DNA of 64,000 bases from Phaeodactylum tricornutum CCAP 1055/1. Its lineage: Eukaryota > Bacillariophyta > Bacillariophyceae > Surirellales > Neidiaceae. Every line of letters starts with the position of its first letter. Within the stretch, counting starts at the first letter, position 1. Below, in pieces: positions 19,948-28,960 of the stretch. Location of the stretch: NCBI RefSeq assembly GCF_000150955.2, contig NC_011675.1, forward strand, positions 1 through 64,000. Reading direction: 5' to 3'. Under the pieces are notes generated by a model that worked only from the letters and a program-made list of their open reading frames with translations, was not told where the DNA came from and did no database searches. A program made the translations under genes and the position numbers.

Positions 19948-21135
19948 TCATTCACTATCTCGGGAGCAGGAATCTTCCGTTTGAGCAGCAATTGGGTCTG
20001 CTTGGTCATCGACCGACTCACACACAACCGCGGGTGTGATCACCTTTCCTTTGGACAATCGCTTGGTGCGTTGAACCTTTTGTAGAAGGTTAGGCTTTCC
20101 CTTGGAAAAATTGGCGTTGAAATAGCAGTCCACCGAAGTTCCTTCCACAATCCTGCGAAATTGGTAGAGTTGCAGTTGCCGTGTAAAAGAGCTGAGCCTG
20201 GAATGCTGGAAAAAGTGCGGCACAATCATTTTCATAAACTGGTCGGGCTTGTGAATACTAAACGTTTTACCAGACGGCATAAAGGAGATGATGTCCGCCA
20301 TTCCAGCTTCCTCTGTTTCCATCAGCAGACGATATAGCTTTTGGGGGAAGCTTTCCTGTAGCTCATCTATGCTGCTAACATTATCTTGACCCAAAGTAGT
20401 CTTCCGAGTCAAGGCACTCTTCTTGAGTTCTGGGACGTGTGATTGTTTCTGCTCGTGACCGACGGCAACAACGGCCGGAGCTGCTGTGAGCTGACGGTAC
20501 ATACCAGGGGGTAAAGCCGCAGCAGCAGCCAAAGCCACGCGGCTCCCAGGTGGCAAAGGCCGGGCAAACGATGCGGGGCGTCCCGGAAGTAAATCAGGCG
20601 ACACATTTTTGACAAATGTTGCGGGACGCCCCGGAAGTGTATCCATCGCGGACGGGGGAACAATCGTCGGCATATACATCATCGAGCGCGACGGAAGAGA
20701 AGACGAAGTCGATGTTTGGGAAACACAACGATTCGACCCGGATGGAAGCGGACTCCCATCGGAGCAATTCTCCAGTCTTCGTGGAAAAGCATTTTGCTTC
20801 AGAAGGATTTGCTGCCTGGACTGCGAGTGGAAATCGTGAGAAGCATTCCGCTTTCCCTTCATTTTGAATCTTTGTATTCCATTTGCTGCACGAGATGTTT
20901 GGGAATTTCCTGCCGAGCGTCGAGCCAACAAAATACGTCTTGCAGGGGATATACCGCTGGCACGAAACGATTCTCCTTCCGCAAAAAGACGGGGGTTCCC
21001 GGTATTCGTAACCTCCGCCCGAGGTAGTCCCGGTGTGGAGATGCCACGCGATTGTTGCAGGTCCTGCTCGTCCATGATTTCACGGGTGAGCTGGCGATAC
21101 AGCTCCTGATCGGTCAAGGCTTGTTCATTCGCCAT
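19948..21135 (-). CDS. HSF-type transcription factor (HSF cluster, gene 3)
   Basis: 395 residues, single frame from the ATG at 21135 (MANEQALTDQELYRQLTREI). The HSF DNA-binding domain is at about 261-356: FPQKLYRLLMETEEAG, IISFMPSGKTFSIHKP, VPHFFQHSRLSSFTRQLQLYQFRR, KGKPNLLQKVQR. A basic stretch (KRLSKGK) could be a nuclear signal. About 40 further residues, acidic and Ser-rich, follow the domain, so here the domain is not the very end. The middle has a duplicated phrase (LPGRPATFVKN and LPGRPASFARP) and an alanine run. The N-terminal helix resembles that of HSF gene 1 (NEQELRRLLSERL). No HR-A/B coiled coil. Sequence around the recognition helix groups it with gene 2. Confidence 0.9.
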   Translation of the reverse strand: MANEQALTDQELYRQLTREIMDEQDLQQSRGISTPGLPRAEVTNTGNPRLFAEGESFRASGISPARRILLARRSAGNSQTSRAANGIQRFKMKGKRNASHDFHSQSRQQILLKQNAFPRRLENCSDGSPLPSGSNRCVSQTSTSSSLPSRSMMYMPTIVPPSAMDTLPGRPATFVKNVSPDLLPGRPASFARPLPPGSRVALAAAAALPPGMYRQLTAAPAVVAVGHEQKQSHVPELKKSALTRKTTLGQDNVSSIDELQESFPQKLYRLLMETEEAGMADIISFMPSGKTFSIHKPDQFMKMIVPHFFQHSRLSSFTRQLQLYQFRRIVEGTSVDCYFNANFSKGKPNLLQKVQRTKRLSKGKVITPAVVCESVDDQADPIAAQTEDSCSRDSE

Positions 21136-22817
21136 GGTGCCGTTTTTTGCTAAGATAAAAGCACAATGAAAACGAGTGCTTTATGGACCGTCCGTTTCAG
21201 CGGGAGTTTCTGGGATCGAACTTGTATTCGTCTTGTCCGTAACTGGATGGGAACTCGCTCTGCTCTTGCGACATGTCAGGGAAATCAAAGGTACTGGCTA
21301 GTTTTATCCAGTCCAACCATGAGAACTAACTAGGTGAGTCCACGGGACTGTTTCTTGTATAGGATTTTGAAGCGGTCCATATCGTGCTTGGAAAGCAGGA
21401 TTGTACTCTAGACTGGACATCTTGTTGACAGGGATCCAGCGAAACAGCGAGTTGGGCGCGCGACGCGTCGGCCCGGCGCAGGCGTCGATTTAAAACGCTG
21501 ACATCCGTAGCGGTAAACACAATTTCTCTAAAAATCGGAAAAGCCAATTCAAAACCAAGAAAATCAGAAGTAGAAACGTCCTAGAGAATCAGTTCCTAAA
21601 TCCAAAAGAAGACCAACAAATCTTCTTGCATACGAGAAAAACCTTTCTCACCTTCCCATGTCAGACTGTACACGATTCAGGTTCAAATTTCAAAAGGTGT
21701 TGCGGACTACGTATTGTGTGTGAATGATTTGAGATGCACGTGTGCTTGCGTGTCCGGGTTATCAAACATGGTGGAGGTTGTGGGATTCCAAGTTGCAAAG
21801 GAAGTCTTATCTAAAAAAATTCATGAGATTCTCTGGTGCCAAAGTTTACGTGCAGTTACTACCTGTCCTCTCCATTGCATACATCCTCTTTTGGGTATGG
21901 GATACACTGACCATATTTGTTAAGGATATGTCTGTGCTCGTCCATTCAAATAAGTTTCAATTACTCACGGCAAAATCACTTTTGAACTGGGTCTATGCTA
22001 GACAGCATTGGAAAATACACAAGCAAGGTAGACCTCGATTGCGATTTATACTAGCAATTTTAGGATTCGCAACCACAATTCCCTAAATGGATTTAGTATA
22101 GCGCGCCTCATAGCTCCGGACTCGTTGGTCAATGCGCGGAGAGTATTGAAGGTCCGAATGGCTGAGATTCTTTGTAGTTCCAAGTCCATCCGATGGAATG
22201 TGACTGTGAGTAGATGTCAACAGGTAGTGGATTTTCTAGTGCTGAAGGTTTTTGTTGTCACGTGAATCAATTTCCATAATTTTCATTATGTTATATTAAT
22301 TGGAGAGAAAAAGACCAAGTGGCGGGGGAATGACGCACCAATTCGTTTATTGGTTCTTTCAGATCTGGCATTGAAATTCAATGTCGTGGACTTCGAAATG
22401 GAATACACATAGAAACAGTTTTTCTCGGCTAAATACCTCGAGACCATGGGGGTAGTCAATTTTTAAAAGATTTTGGTTTCCTGGAAATGGCGACCTATCT
22501 TTTGCACGGGAGCCCACGCTGCCGCACCACATGGCCGTGGTCGACACTTTCACGGTCCTTCTGGCAAAAAGGAAAGGACTGTTCATAAATCGAGACATCG
22601 CGGCTAAAAGGAGGGCCTCGTGAAACTGTGCCACACCTTTGTCTGTTGCTACAACATCAATTTAATGTTGGCAATTTTCCGACGCATGTGTAGGACGGGT
22701 TCGCTTTGAGCAACGCTGTTCTTCCTGCATCCAACGATCATTTCCCTCTCGATGGAATCAGACTTCGAGAGACACCTTTGTCACCGCTCTCTAGCTCTGG
22801 TGGAGGGTTTGCTTTTA
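21136..22817. other. Spacer between HSF genes 3 and 4
   Basis: No gene recognised. A plus-strand open stretch at 21742-22086 has a hydrophobic segment (LLPVLSIAYILFWVW) but no family match and probably arises by chance. An ACTGT-type motif (gtgactgtgagtag) is at about 22200. The left end should hold the HSF gene 3 promoter. Confidence 0.45.
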
Positions 22818-24110
22818 TTAGTCCGCGTTTTCATCGCCCGCTTCACTCTTGGGAGGCCTTTTCAACTTTACCTGAACTCGTCGTAAATTGGACAATAATT
22901 CTGGCTTTCCTTTCTGGAAATCTCGATGCGCATAGCAGTCAATGTACGCTCCTTCGGCTGCGCGTACGAAGTCGTACATTTGCAACTGCCGCATAAAGGA
23001 CGTGTATTTCGAATGCCGAAAATGCAATGGGGCAATTTCCTTCATAAAAGTGTCAGGATCATGGATCCTTAGTGACTTTCCAGAAGGCATCCAGGAAATG
23101 ATTGTTTCCTGTCCGTGACGCTCTGCGTCTTCGAGAATGCGATACAACTTTTTCGGAAATGGTTCGTAGCCTTCCATCCGTAGTTGCACTGGTATCTGCC
23201 GGTGTATGGGCGAGCTCAGCAAAGCGTGACGACTTTCAGGAGATCCAGAAATACTCGCGTCTCCTTGATGAATGTTTTGAGGAAAGGTAGCAAGTTCTGG
23301 GCAGCGTGTGGTTATGTTTTCGACCGGAATTCTATTGTTTTGCGGTGCAGTGGAATTCGAAGGTCCACTGCCAACGTTGCCAGGGATTGCCTGTGTTCCG
23401 ATATTGGCTGGCTGAAAGTGCTGTGCTTGGAATGACACCGGAACAATATTCTGCCGAAGTTCCTTCATAAAGTCTGCGGTTGTAATGGCTTGTGAGTTCG
23501 TCGGCCTTACTGGGTTTGGAACTATTTCACTTGAGCCGGACACCAGCCCATTCTGCACTGTCCGAAGATGATTTAGGAGCTGGATATTTTGCTGATGAAC
23601 CGACGCTAGCTGGGCGTGGTGAGAAGCTACTTGTAGCTGCCTTAGCAACTCCAGGGACTGGTTGGTGTTCTCTGCAATCAAACTGCTGTTTGCGCTGAGT
23701 GCCGCGACGAGTTGGATCATTGCCACCAGCTGATTCACATCAAGAGTAGAAGATGGAGTAGAGAGGGCCACACCCGTATTTGGCTGAGACAGTCCACTTG
23801 GCTGGGGTGGTCCGCCTTGGGCTGCAGAGGTCTGCATTCCCTGTGCTAGTCTTTGTACAAGTGTACTAACAGCGTCTTGGTCTCGAAGCGGCAAACTGCC
23901 TGTGGTTACGCCAACTCCCTGACTACTCGGCGTCGCCAAACCTTCCATACGAAAGATTTGCCCAGACTGACTCCCGCTGTCACCCCGTTGACTCGAAACT
24001 TCCGCTGCTATCTGTAGCAATCCTTCGCTTAGCGCACGGGCGACGTCGTTCATATCACGCTCGTTGTCCGCGCCGGATCCCCGGTTGTTGTTCATTTTTC
24101 GCTCTGTCAA
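22818..24110 (-). CDS. HSF-type transcription factor (HSF cluster, gene 4)
   Basis: 430 residues, frame from 24110. HSF DNA-binding domain at about 314-411: FPKKLYRILEDAERHG, IISWMPSGKSLRIHDP, APLHFRHSKYTSFMRQLQMYDFVR, KGKPELLSNLRR. A basic tail (VKLKRPPK) could be a nuclear signal. The middle is long and rich in Gln, Asn, Ser and Leu, with leucine-spaced helical segments (LVAMIQLVAALSANS; NQSLELLRQLQVASHHAQL). The latter could pair as a coiled coil in place of the missing HR-A/B, but it lies before the DNA-binding domain. The N-terminal helix DVARALSEGLLQIAAEVSSQ fits the pattern of the other three genes. Closest to gene 1 (both have SSFMRQLQMY or TSFMRQLQMY). Confidence 0.9.
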   Translation of the reverse strand: MTERKMNNNRGSGADNERDMNDVARALSEGLLQIAAEVSSQRGDSGSQSGQIFRMEGLATPSSQGVGVTTGSLPLRDQDAVSTLVQRLAQGMQTSAAQGGPPQPSGLSQPNTGVALSTPSSTLDVNQLVAMIQLVAALSANSSLIAENTNQSLELLRQLQVASHHAQLASVHQQNIQLLNHLRTVQNGLVSGSSEIVPNPVRPTNSQAITTADFMKELRQNIVPVSFQAQHFQPANIGTQAIPGNVGSGPSNSTAPQNNRIPVENITTRCPELATFPQNIHQGDASISGSPESRHALLSSPIHRQIPVQLRMEGYEPFPKKLYRILEDAERHGQETIISWMPSGKSLRIHDPDTFMKEIAPLHFRHSKYTSFMRQLQMYDFVRAAEGAYIDCYAHRDFQKGKPELLSNLRRVQVKLKRPPKSEAGDENAD

Positions 24111-24813
24111 TACACTCTAGCGAGGGAATATTGCTGTACCTCGAGTGCTGACGAAAGCAGATGCCTTCAAGTATTGATTGATCGTCGTCTACGTTTCTGG
24201 CAATGTGAGACTACGCAAGCTGGTTGTAACCTCGGCCAAGTGATACGACTTCCTGAAAAACAGGAAATGACACACTTTGCGTTCGCCCAAGTCGAAGTTC
24301 TCAGACCATATGATTCGTCCAATCAACAACAGATGATTGCACAGATGCCTTATTTGTTTTCTATTCGGACAGGCTTACCGAAGAAATTATGTTATGTAGA
24401 AAAAGAATTGCAATCTGTTTCGGATTTCTGCTTTCCCATCACTACCTTTGTGCGCGGTATGCGAAGCCTGTATCTCTTGTGACCACAGGTGAATTTCTGG
24501 GAAGGCAACTTGCGTCGACCGTTCCAACGCATGGCATGCTACACCAATTTTTACAGATATCTCTATTTTGTAGCGTAACATAAATAATATGTATCTCTGG
24601 AGAGCTAGAGTATGGCCAACGAGTCTCAAGCCTATGAAGCCCTTGCCCGGAGCCGAATTTAATCGACATGCTTCACAATTGACTTTAGTAACTTTTGCAG
24701 GGAAGCGAATGTGTCGAGTGTTCGATGTTGCTATAGGAATAGACTTCGAAGCACAAAGATCAAAAACGAGCAATTAGAATGAGACATCGTTTTTTCGCTA
24801 CTCGAAACCTCAT
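24111..24813. other. Spacer between HSF gene 4 and the glycosyltransferase gene
   Basis: No gene recognised; short frames on both strands (24174-24482 plus, 24387-24773 minus) match nothing. It should contain the HSF gene 4 promoter and the glycosyltransferase 3' end. Confidence 0.5.
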
Positions 24814-26214
24814 TTATCTCCATGTCCATGCGGTGGTGTAGTTTCGAGAATTTCGATATTTCGGGTTAATCCTGGAACCATACGCCAAAGTTACCTCATC
24901 CGCGCTAGCCCTGGTGTCGCTATCGTTATATCGCACGAAAAGTTCTACTTCGGCTAGTCGCGGTTCCGGTTCCACGTCGGGCAAATGCACCATAACCTTG
25001 TGTACTAGCGTGGCCGTCTCCGAGGGATCAAGCACTTCTAGCCAAGCCACGTCCACCACGCGGGAAGCATCGTTCCGCAGCAGCCACGTTGTTTCGTCGT
25101 TGCAACACTGCCAAGCGATACCTGCGTCGTTTACTTCACAAAACTGTTTCTGGTTGTCCTGTACCAGGGACCGTGGTAAGATTTGGGTAAAGGTGGAACG
25201 TGAAGTAGCGACGAGTGTGTCCGAGTATGCCAATAGCAGCATATCTATGGTACTGGCTTTCCAGCCCAGACGACAGGACTCCCCCAACTTCCAGGCTTGG
25301 TACGAGACACCGCGACCGGGTTCGATGCGGGGCTGCTCGGCCGTCACGACGGCAACGGAGTAAGCTTCCAAGTGCTCGGTGAGTGTAGGTATAGCCAACG
25401 CCGTGTCGGTGGACACAAACACCAACGGCTTGGATATTTTCTGCTGAAGGACGTATTGGTGAATCGAACGACTCAAATTGTGGAGAAACTCACTGGTGGG
25501 GAGCGCGCTGTTTCGAGACGACGCGACGAAGTGGTCAAGCTCTCCATTGCCGAGGCGTAAATGCACACCAATAACGTGATGGTCGTGCCATTTGCTCCTG
25601 ACCTGAAAGGCTTCTATTTCGTGACGGAAGCGAAAGTCCCGGACCAACTGTCGGAACAATTCTACATCACGATGCAGTTTACGTTGCCAGGTAGCCAGAA
25701 TCTCGTCGTTCAACGCAACACGCGCATTCTTGTAATTTTGTCCCGCGTAATACCCTAGCACGTCGTTGCGGAGTAGGACCGTCTTGCGAGACGTAAACGA
25801 TTGTGTGGGTGTTGTCTTGCCATGACCCGACGGTCCAAGGAGACTCGATCCAAACAAATATTCAAAAAGCTCAAGGTCGTCACCACACGTACCCCAGTAC
25901 ACTTGGAGTGGAATTACTTGGCGGGTACGCTTCGACAGCGAGTCGGCTAAATCATAAGCTGCCGTTAGTTTGCTTAGCCGATGGCCCAGTCCAAAGTGTC
26001 CCACGTGTAGGATTTTCCGGTCGCGCACAGTGGAAGCCACGGTGGGCTTTTTCCACGTTTTTGCCGACGAAGGCTCCGACGCGTTGGCCAGAGTCTCCGT
26101 AGCATTCTTCAACACCGTCTCGAGGGCCCGTGCCAGTATCCCGGCTGCGTAGACGGCGTACGCCACGAGCAGGCCAAACGCGAGACGCACTACGCGCCCA
26201 GGAGAAGGCGTCAT
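24814..26214 (-). CDS. Type II membrane glycosyltransferase, fucosyltransferase-like (NodZ / O-FucT superfamily)
   Basis: 466 residues from the ATG at 26214 (MTPSPGRVVR). One membrane anchor near the N-terminus (about 10-30, LAFGLLVAYAVYAAGILA), then a stem with two N-glycosylation sequons (NAT, NAS), then the catalytic part. That is the layout of Golgi glycosyltransferases. The motif HFGLGHRLSKLTAAYDLA (about 73-90) fits the donor-binding G.GNRL pattern, and VIGVHLRLGNGE (about 214-225) fits the (I/V)GVH.R.GD peptide of the alpha-1,6- and O-fucosyltransferase group. A later STIDMLLLAYSDTLVATSRSTF (about 340-361) fits the closing S-T-F region of that group. Expected role: moving a sugar, probably fucose, from GDP-sugar onto a glycan or protein in the Golgi. 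Donor and acceptor are inference; the fold call is moderately sure. Confidence 0.7.
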   Translation of the reverse strand: MTPSPGRVVRLAFGLLVAYAVYAAGILARALETVLKNATETLANASEPSSAKTWKKPTVASTVRDRKILHVGHFGLGHRLSKLTAAYDLADSLSKRTRQVIPLQVYWGTCGDDLELFEYLFGSSLLGPSGHGKTTPTQSFTSRKTVLLRNDVLGYYAGQNYKNARVALNDEILATWQRKLHRDVELFRQLVRDFRFRHEIEAFQVRSKWHDHHVIGVHLRLGNGELDHFVASSRNSALPTSEFLHNLSRSIHQYVLQQKISKPLVFVSTDTALAIPTLTEHLEAYSVAVVTAEQPRIEPGRGVSYQAWKLGESCRLGWKASTIDMLLLAYSDTLVATSRSTFTQILPRSLVQDNQKQFCEVNDAGIAWQCCNDETTWLLRNDASRVVDVAWLEVLDPSETATLVHKVMVHLPDVEPEPRLAEVELFVRYNDSDTRASADEVTLAYGSRINPKYRNSRNYTTAWTWR

Positions 26215-26914
26215 GGGACGGGGTCACGTGTGACCCGCACGTATCAGAGGCGTCGGCCCCGTCCGCCGTAAGGTTGATCAACTTCAGCGTCGTGCTCGTC
26301 TCTGCATTGCGAGGATGATTGGAGCGACAAGTGACGTTTTCTGAACGGCACGGCAACACAAACTTTTTTGGGTGGCGAGAGGGTTGTCCGTACCAAAAAG
26401 GGAAGGTACAAACACATCCTATTCGAACGCGAACGGTTCTCGCCCTAGAAAATGCTCCTCTAGTGACAGTGGTAGTCATCCCGACTCCACGATTCGCGGA
26501 TGGGGATGTTTATGTACACACCAATGTAACTTTTGAGTGTCTCGAAGATAATCGTACCTTGGAGAATGTCCATCCGGGTCTCTCTGTGGATTACGCCCAC
26601 TGCTTTTTTACAGTTAGGGGAACCGCGTAGACAGGACTTTCCCTGAGGGTTTTTCGGTAGGGGTAAAGTCTGTATCTGTCTATCTGTCTGTAGATTGTGG
26701 TGTGAGTTTTCCGATCCCAATCCCTTACACGTACGCACACCCACCTGACCACAATCGTACGAGCCAAACAAAGGTAATGTCAGTCAGCCTTCCCTGCGAG
26801 GACGACAATGTTCGTGGGAGTCAAGGCAGTGCGGTAATGGATCGGGTGCACACATTCTCTGTGAATGCCGTTGTGTGTATACCCCCTCCGTCTACGGACA
26901 TTCCCACAAACTTT
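26215..26914. other. Divergent promoter region
   Basis: About 700 bp between two genes pointing away from each other. No gene seen. It contains a short (TCTG/TATC) microsatellite at about 26668-26697. Confidence 0.6.
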
Positions 26915-27310
26915 ATGAAGTCACTGTCTCTGCTGTGGACTGTCGTCGTCTTTGCGGCTGTGGCTACGGCGTGGGTCACGGGTGTACAGGCCTGGGCCCC
27001 ACCGCCATCGAGTTTCCGGGCGCCGCCCGACACGGTAGACCCACTGCAATCTCGCCGTGTCTTTGGCAGTGTTCTAGCGTTGGCGTGGACCATACCTACC
27101 ACCGCTGCTGCTAAAGATGTCGACTCTTCGGTCAAGGGCACCAAGAAAGATCCCACATACGAGGCATGTTTGAGCAAGTGTGTCTACGAATGCACCAAAC
27201 CCAAAGGCACGGAACAGAAATCGAGAGCCGTGTGCTTGCCCGAATGCAAACAAACTTGCGCTACCAACAAGGAACAACTCATGCTCGGACAGCCACTCAA
27301 AAAGGAATAG
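26915..27310 (+). CDS. Small Cys-rich protein, probably thylakoid lumen
   Basis: 131 residues from the ATG at 26915. The open frame extends upstream but the leader begins here. Three-part targeting: signal peptide MKSLSLLWTVVVFAAVATAWV; a diatom plastid motif GVQA-WAPPP with an aromatic residue at the cleavage point; then a twin-arginine, hydrophobic thylakoid-transfer segment (RRVFGSVLALAWTIPTTAAA). The mature part of about 65 residues has two triple-cysteine patterns, CLSKCVYEC and CLPECKQTC, each CxxxCxxxC, suggesting disulfide pairing or metal binding as a helical hairpin. The function is not known to me. The RR segment suggests export of a folded protein by the Tat route (inference). Neighbours give no clue beyond another plastid-targeted gene facing it at 27735-28532. 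Confidence 0.78.
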   Translation: MKSLSLLWTVVVFAAVATAWVTGVQAWAPPPSSFRAPPDTVDPLQSRRVFGSVLALAWTIPTTAAAKDVDSSVKGTKKDPTYEACLSKCVYECTKPKGTEQKSRAVCLPECKQTCATNKEQLMLGQPLKKE

Positions 27311-27734
27311 GTTACATGTTGTCCCAGAGATTCAAGGGGGAGTGGAGGAACGAGTCCGACACCACCTTTTGTTCGTATGTACTTGACCTCCCAGAGCTAT
27401 ATTTTATATACTGTGATATTTATTCTCGCATACAGAAAGCTTTGCTGCTGCTGCCGCCGCCGACACAAAACGTGTCGTAAAATCTAAAAACAACAAAAAC
27501 CCGAGTCGTACCCGTGGTTGTGCTATTACTCGTCCTCGGCAGGCATGCTCTCCGACTTGTCCAGCCAATACCTCCGGATCCCATGGCTTGCCTTCGCTCG
27601 GTATCTGAACGTGCCTTGCCGCAAACCCATCTGGATCGGCCTTATTCCTTTGGTTGTCGTTTACGTGTGGAGGGTTTAACGCTTACAGTAGACGCTAGCG
27701 GTGTCTTGCAGTCTCCTGTGGCTCCACCAGCGTG
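27311..27734. other. Spacer between convergent genes
   Basis: No gene recognised; holds the 3' ends of the two plastid-protein genes. A ctgctgctgccgccgcc stretch lies near 27445. Confidence 0.55.
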
Positions 27735-28532
27735 TCACTGGAGAGGCGCCAGGTCGGCCAATATCCGGCGCATGTCGTCCTCGTCTATATCTTTCCCATT
27801 GTCGATCCTGTCTGCACACTCATGCTGTTCAGGTAGAAGATAGTTTTCTACCAACCATTCCGGATCGACCTTGTTCCCTTGGTCGTCTTTGGGGTGTGGA
27901 GGATTCAACCAAAACGATCCGGGGGTGGCAATGTCGTCCAACCAAAAGTCGATGCCGTCCACTACGGCGTCCGCCAAATCGTTGTCCTCCAAACACACCA
28001 CACGTGTTCCCACGGCCCGGGCGGCACGCGTTTGGTCTAGTGTCGTACAAAGAACGACTGTGCGGGCGGGCAGCGGGGTACGTTCCGGGTCGGCCGGCTT
28101 TTGGCCAAATCCCGCCGAACCGCCAAAGGGGCGAGGCTGGATCGTTACACTTTCCAAGGCGACCAATAAATCGTACGGGTTTGGCGGTGGGTGTACTGTC
28201 GCACGGAACTGTACGGGTGTCAGCAAGGGAGCTGTAAACTGCGCTTGATTACCAATCAGGACCACTGCTGTCCCAGTCTGTTCGCATTCGTCCAGTAAAC
28301 TACGCAAGCCAACGTCGTTGGTACGAAAGGATTCGACTCCGTAAAAGACCAGGCATTCCGGAAGATCGATGTTTCGAACCATAGAGATGCGAAAGGCGGC
28401 CTTGTGCTTTTCCGGACGCTCAAAGGCGTGCGAATACACCGGTGGTACAAAGGCGTTGGAAGTACCACACACAAATGCCGCGATCCAACACCACGCGAGG
28501 GCCACCCTACTCCTTACTCTACCCATCCCCAT
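27735..28532 (-). CDS. Plastid-targeted protein of unknown function, HAD-like fold possible
   Basis: 265 residues from the ATG at 28532 (MGMGRVRSRVALAWCW). The frame is open further upstream, but this start gives a clean signal peptide followed by the diatom plastid motif TSNA-FVPP. The mature part has alternating strand/helix segments: LPECLVFYGVESF, TGTAVVLIGNQAQF, RTVVLCTTLDQTRAARAVGTRVVCLEDNDLADAVVDGIDFW. It ends in an acidic tail (DNGKDIDEDDMRRILADL). The pattern of strands and the VVCLEDNDLADAVVDG phrase recall HAD-type hydrolases, but the DxDxT nucleophile motif is not visible, so an enzyme role is unproven. It would sit in the plastid stroma if the presequence works as read. Confidence 0.7.
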   Translation of the reverse strand: MGMGRVRSRVALAWCWIAAFVCGTSNAFVPPVYSHAFERPEKHKAAFRISMVRNIDLPECLVFYGVESFRTNDVGLRSLLDECEQTGTAVVLIGNQAQFTAPLLTPVQFRATVHPPPNPYDLLVALESVTIQPRPFGGSAGFGQKPADPERTPLPARTVVLCTTLDQTRAARAVGTRVVCLEDNDLADAVVDGIDFWLDDIATPGSFWLNPPHPKDDQGNKVDPEWLVENYLLPEQHECADRIDNGKDIDEDDMRRILADLAPLQ

Positions 28533-28960
28533 ATTCGAAGTGGATCTGCGAGCACGACGGTACCTTTTAGTTTTTATAAAAAGGGAGCGGAATGCCGCTA
28601 TCGTGGTACGTCGACTTTTGCACTTTTTGTTGACAATGGATGTATGTATGTGTACGACATGCGCAGCAGATGGGTGCCCGTTAGAAAGGAAAAAGCGGCC
28701 GATGGTCTGGCTATCAACAGAGTCAGCCTCAGCGAAAATGAGACTCTTTACCCTCATAACATGGGTAGTTAGTCTCGCTGCATGACTTATACATTTCGGA
28801 TTTTGCGAGAGTCAAGTGGAGAAAAGTGGATGCGGAAATCCTATTTTAATTTTGAGGTTGTTGATCTAACAAGAGCTAGTGTTAAGCAAAAGAAACTGGC
28901 TCTTCCTTCTCGGGGTGTGCAAACATGCATTTGCAGAATTGGAAATTACAGCAGAGGGTT
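28533..28960. other. Spacer upstream of the plastid protein gene
   Basis: No gene recognised; contains its promoter (minus strand) and the 3' end of the S9 gene. Confidence 0.55.

Noticed and set aside
26702-26914. Upstream extension of the lumen-protein frame
   Set aside because: The signal peptide begins at the ATG at 26915; the upstream residues have no targeting character.
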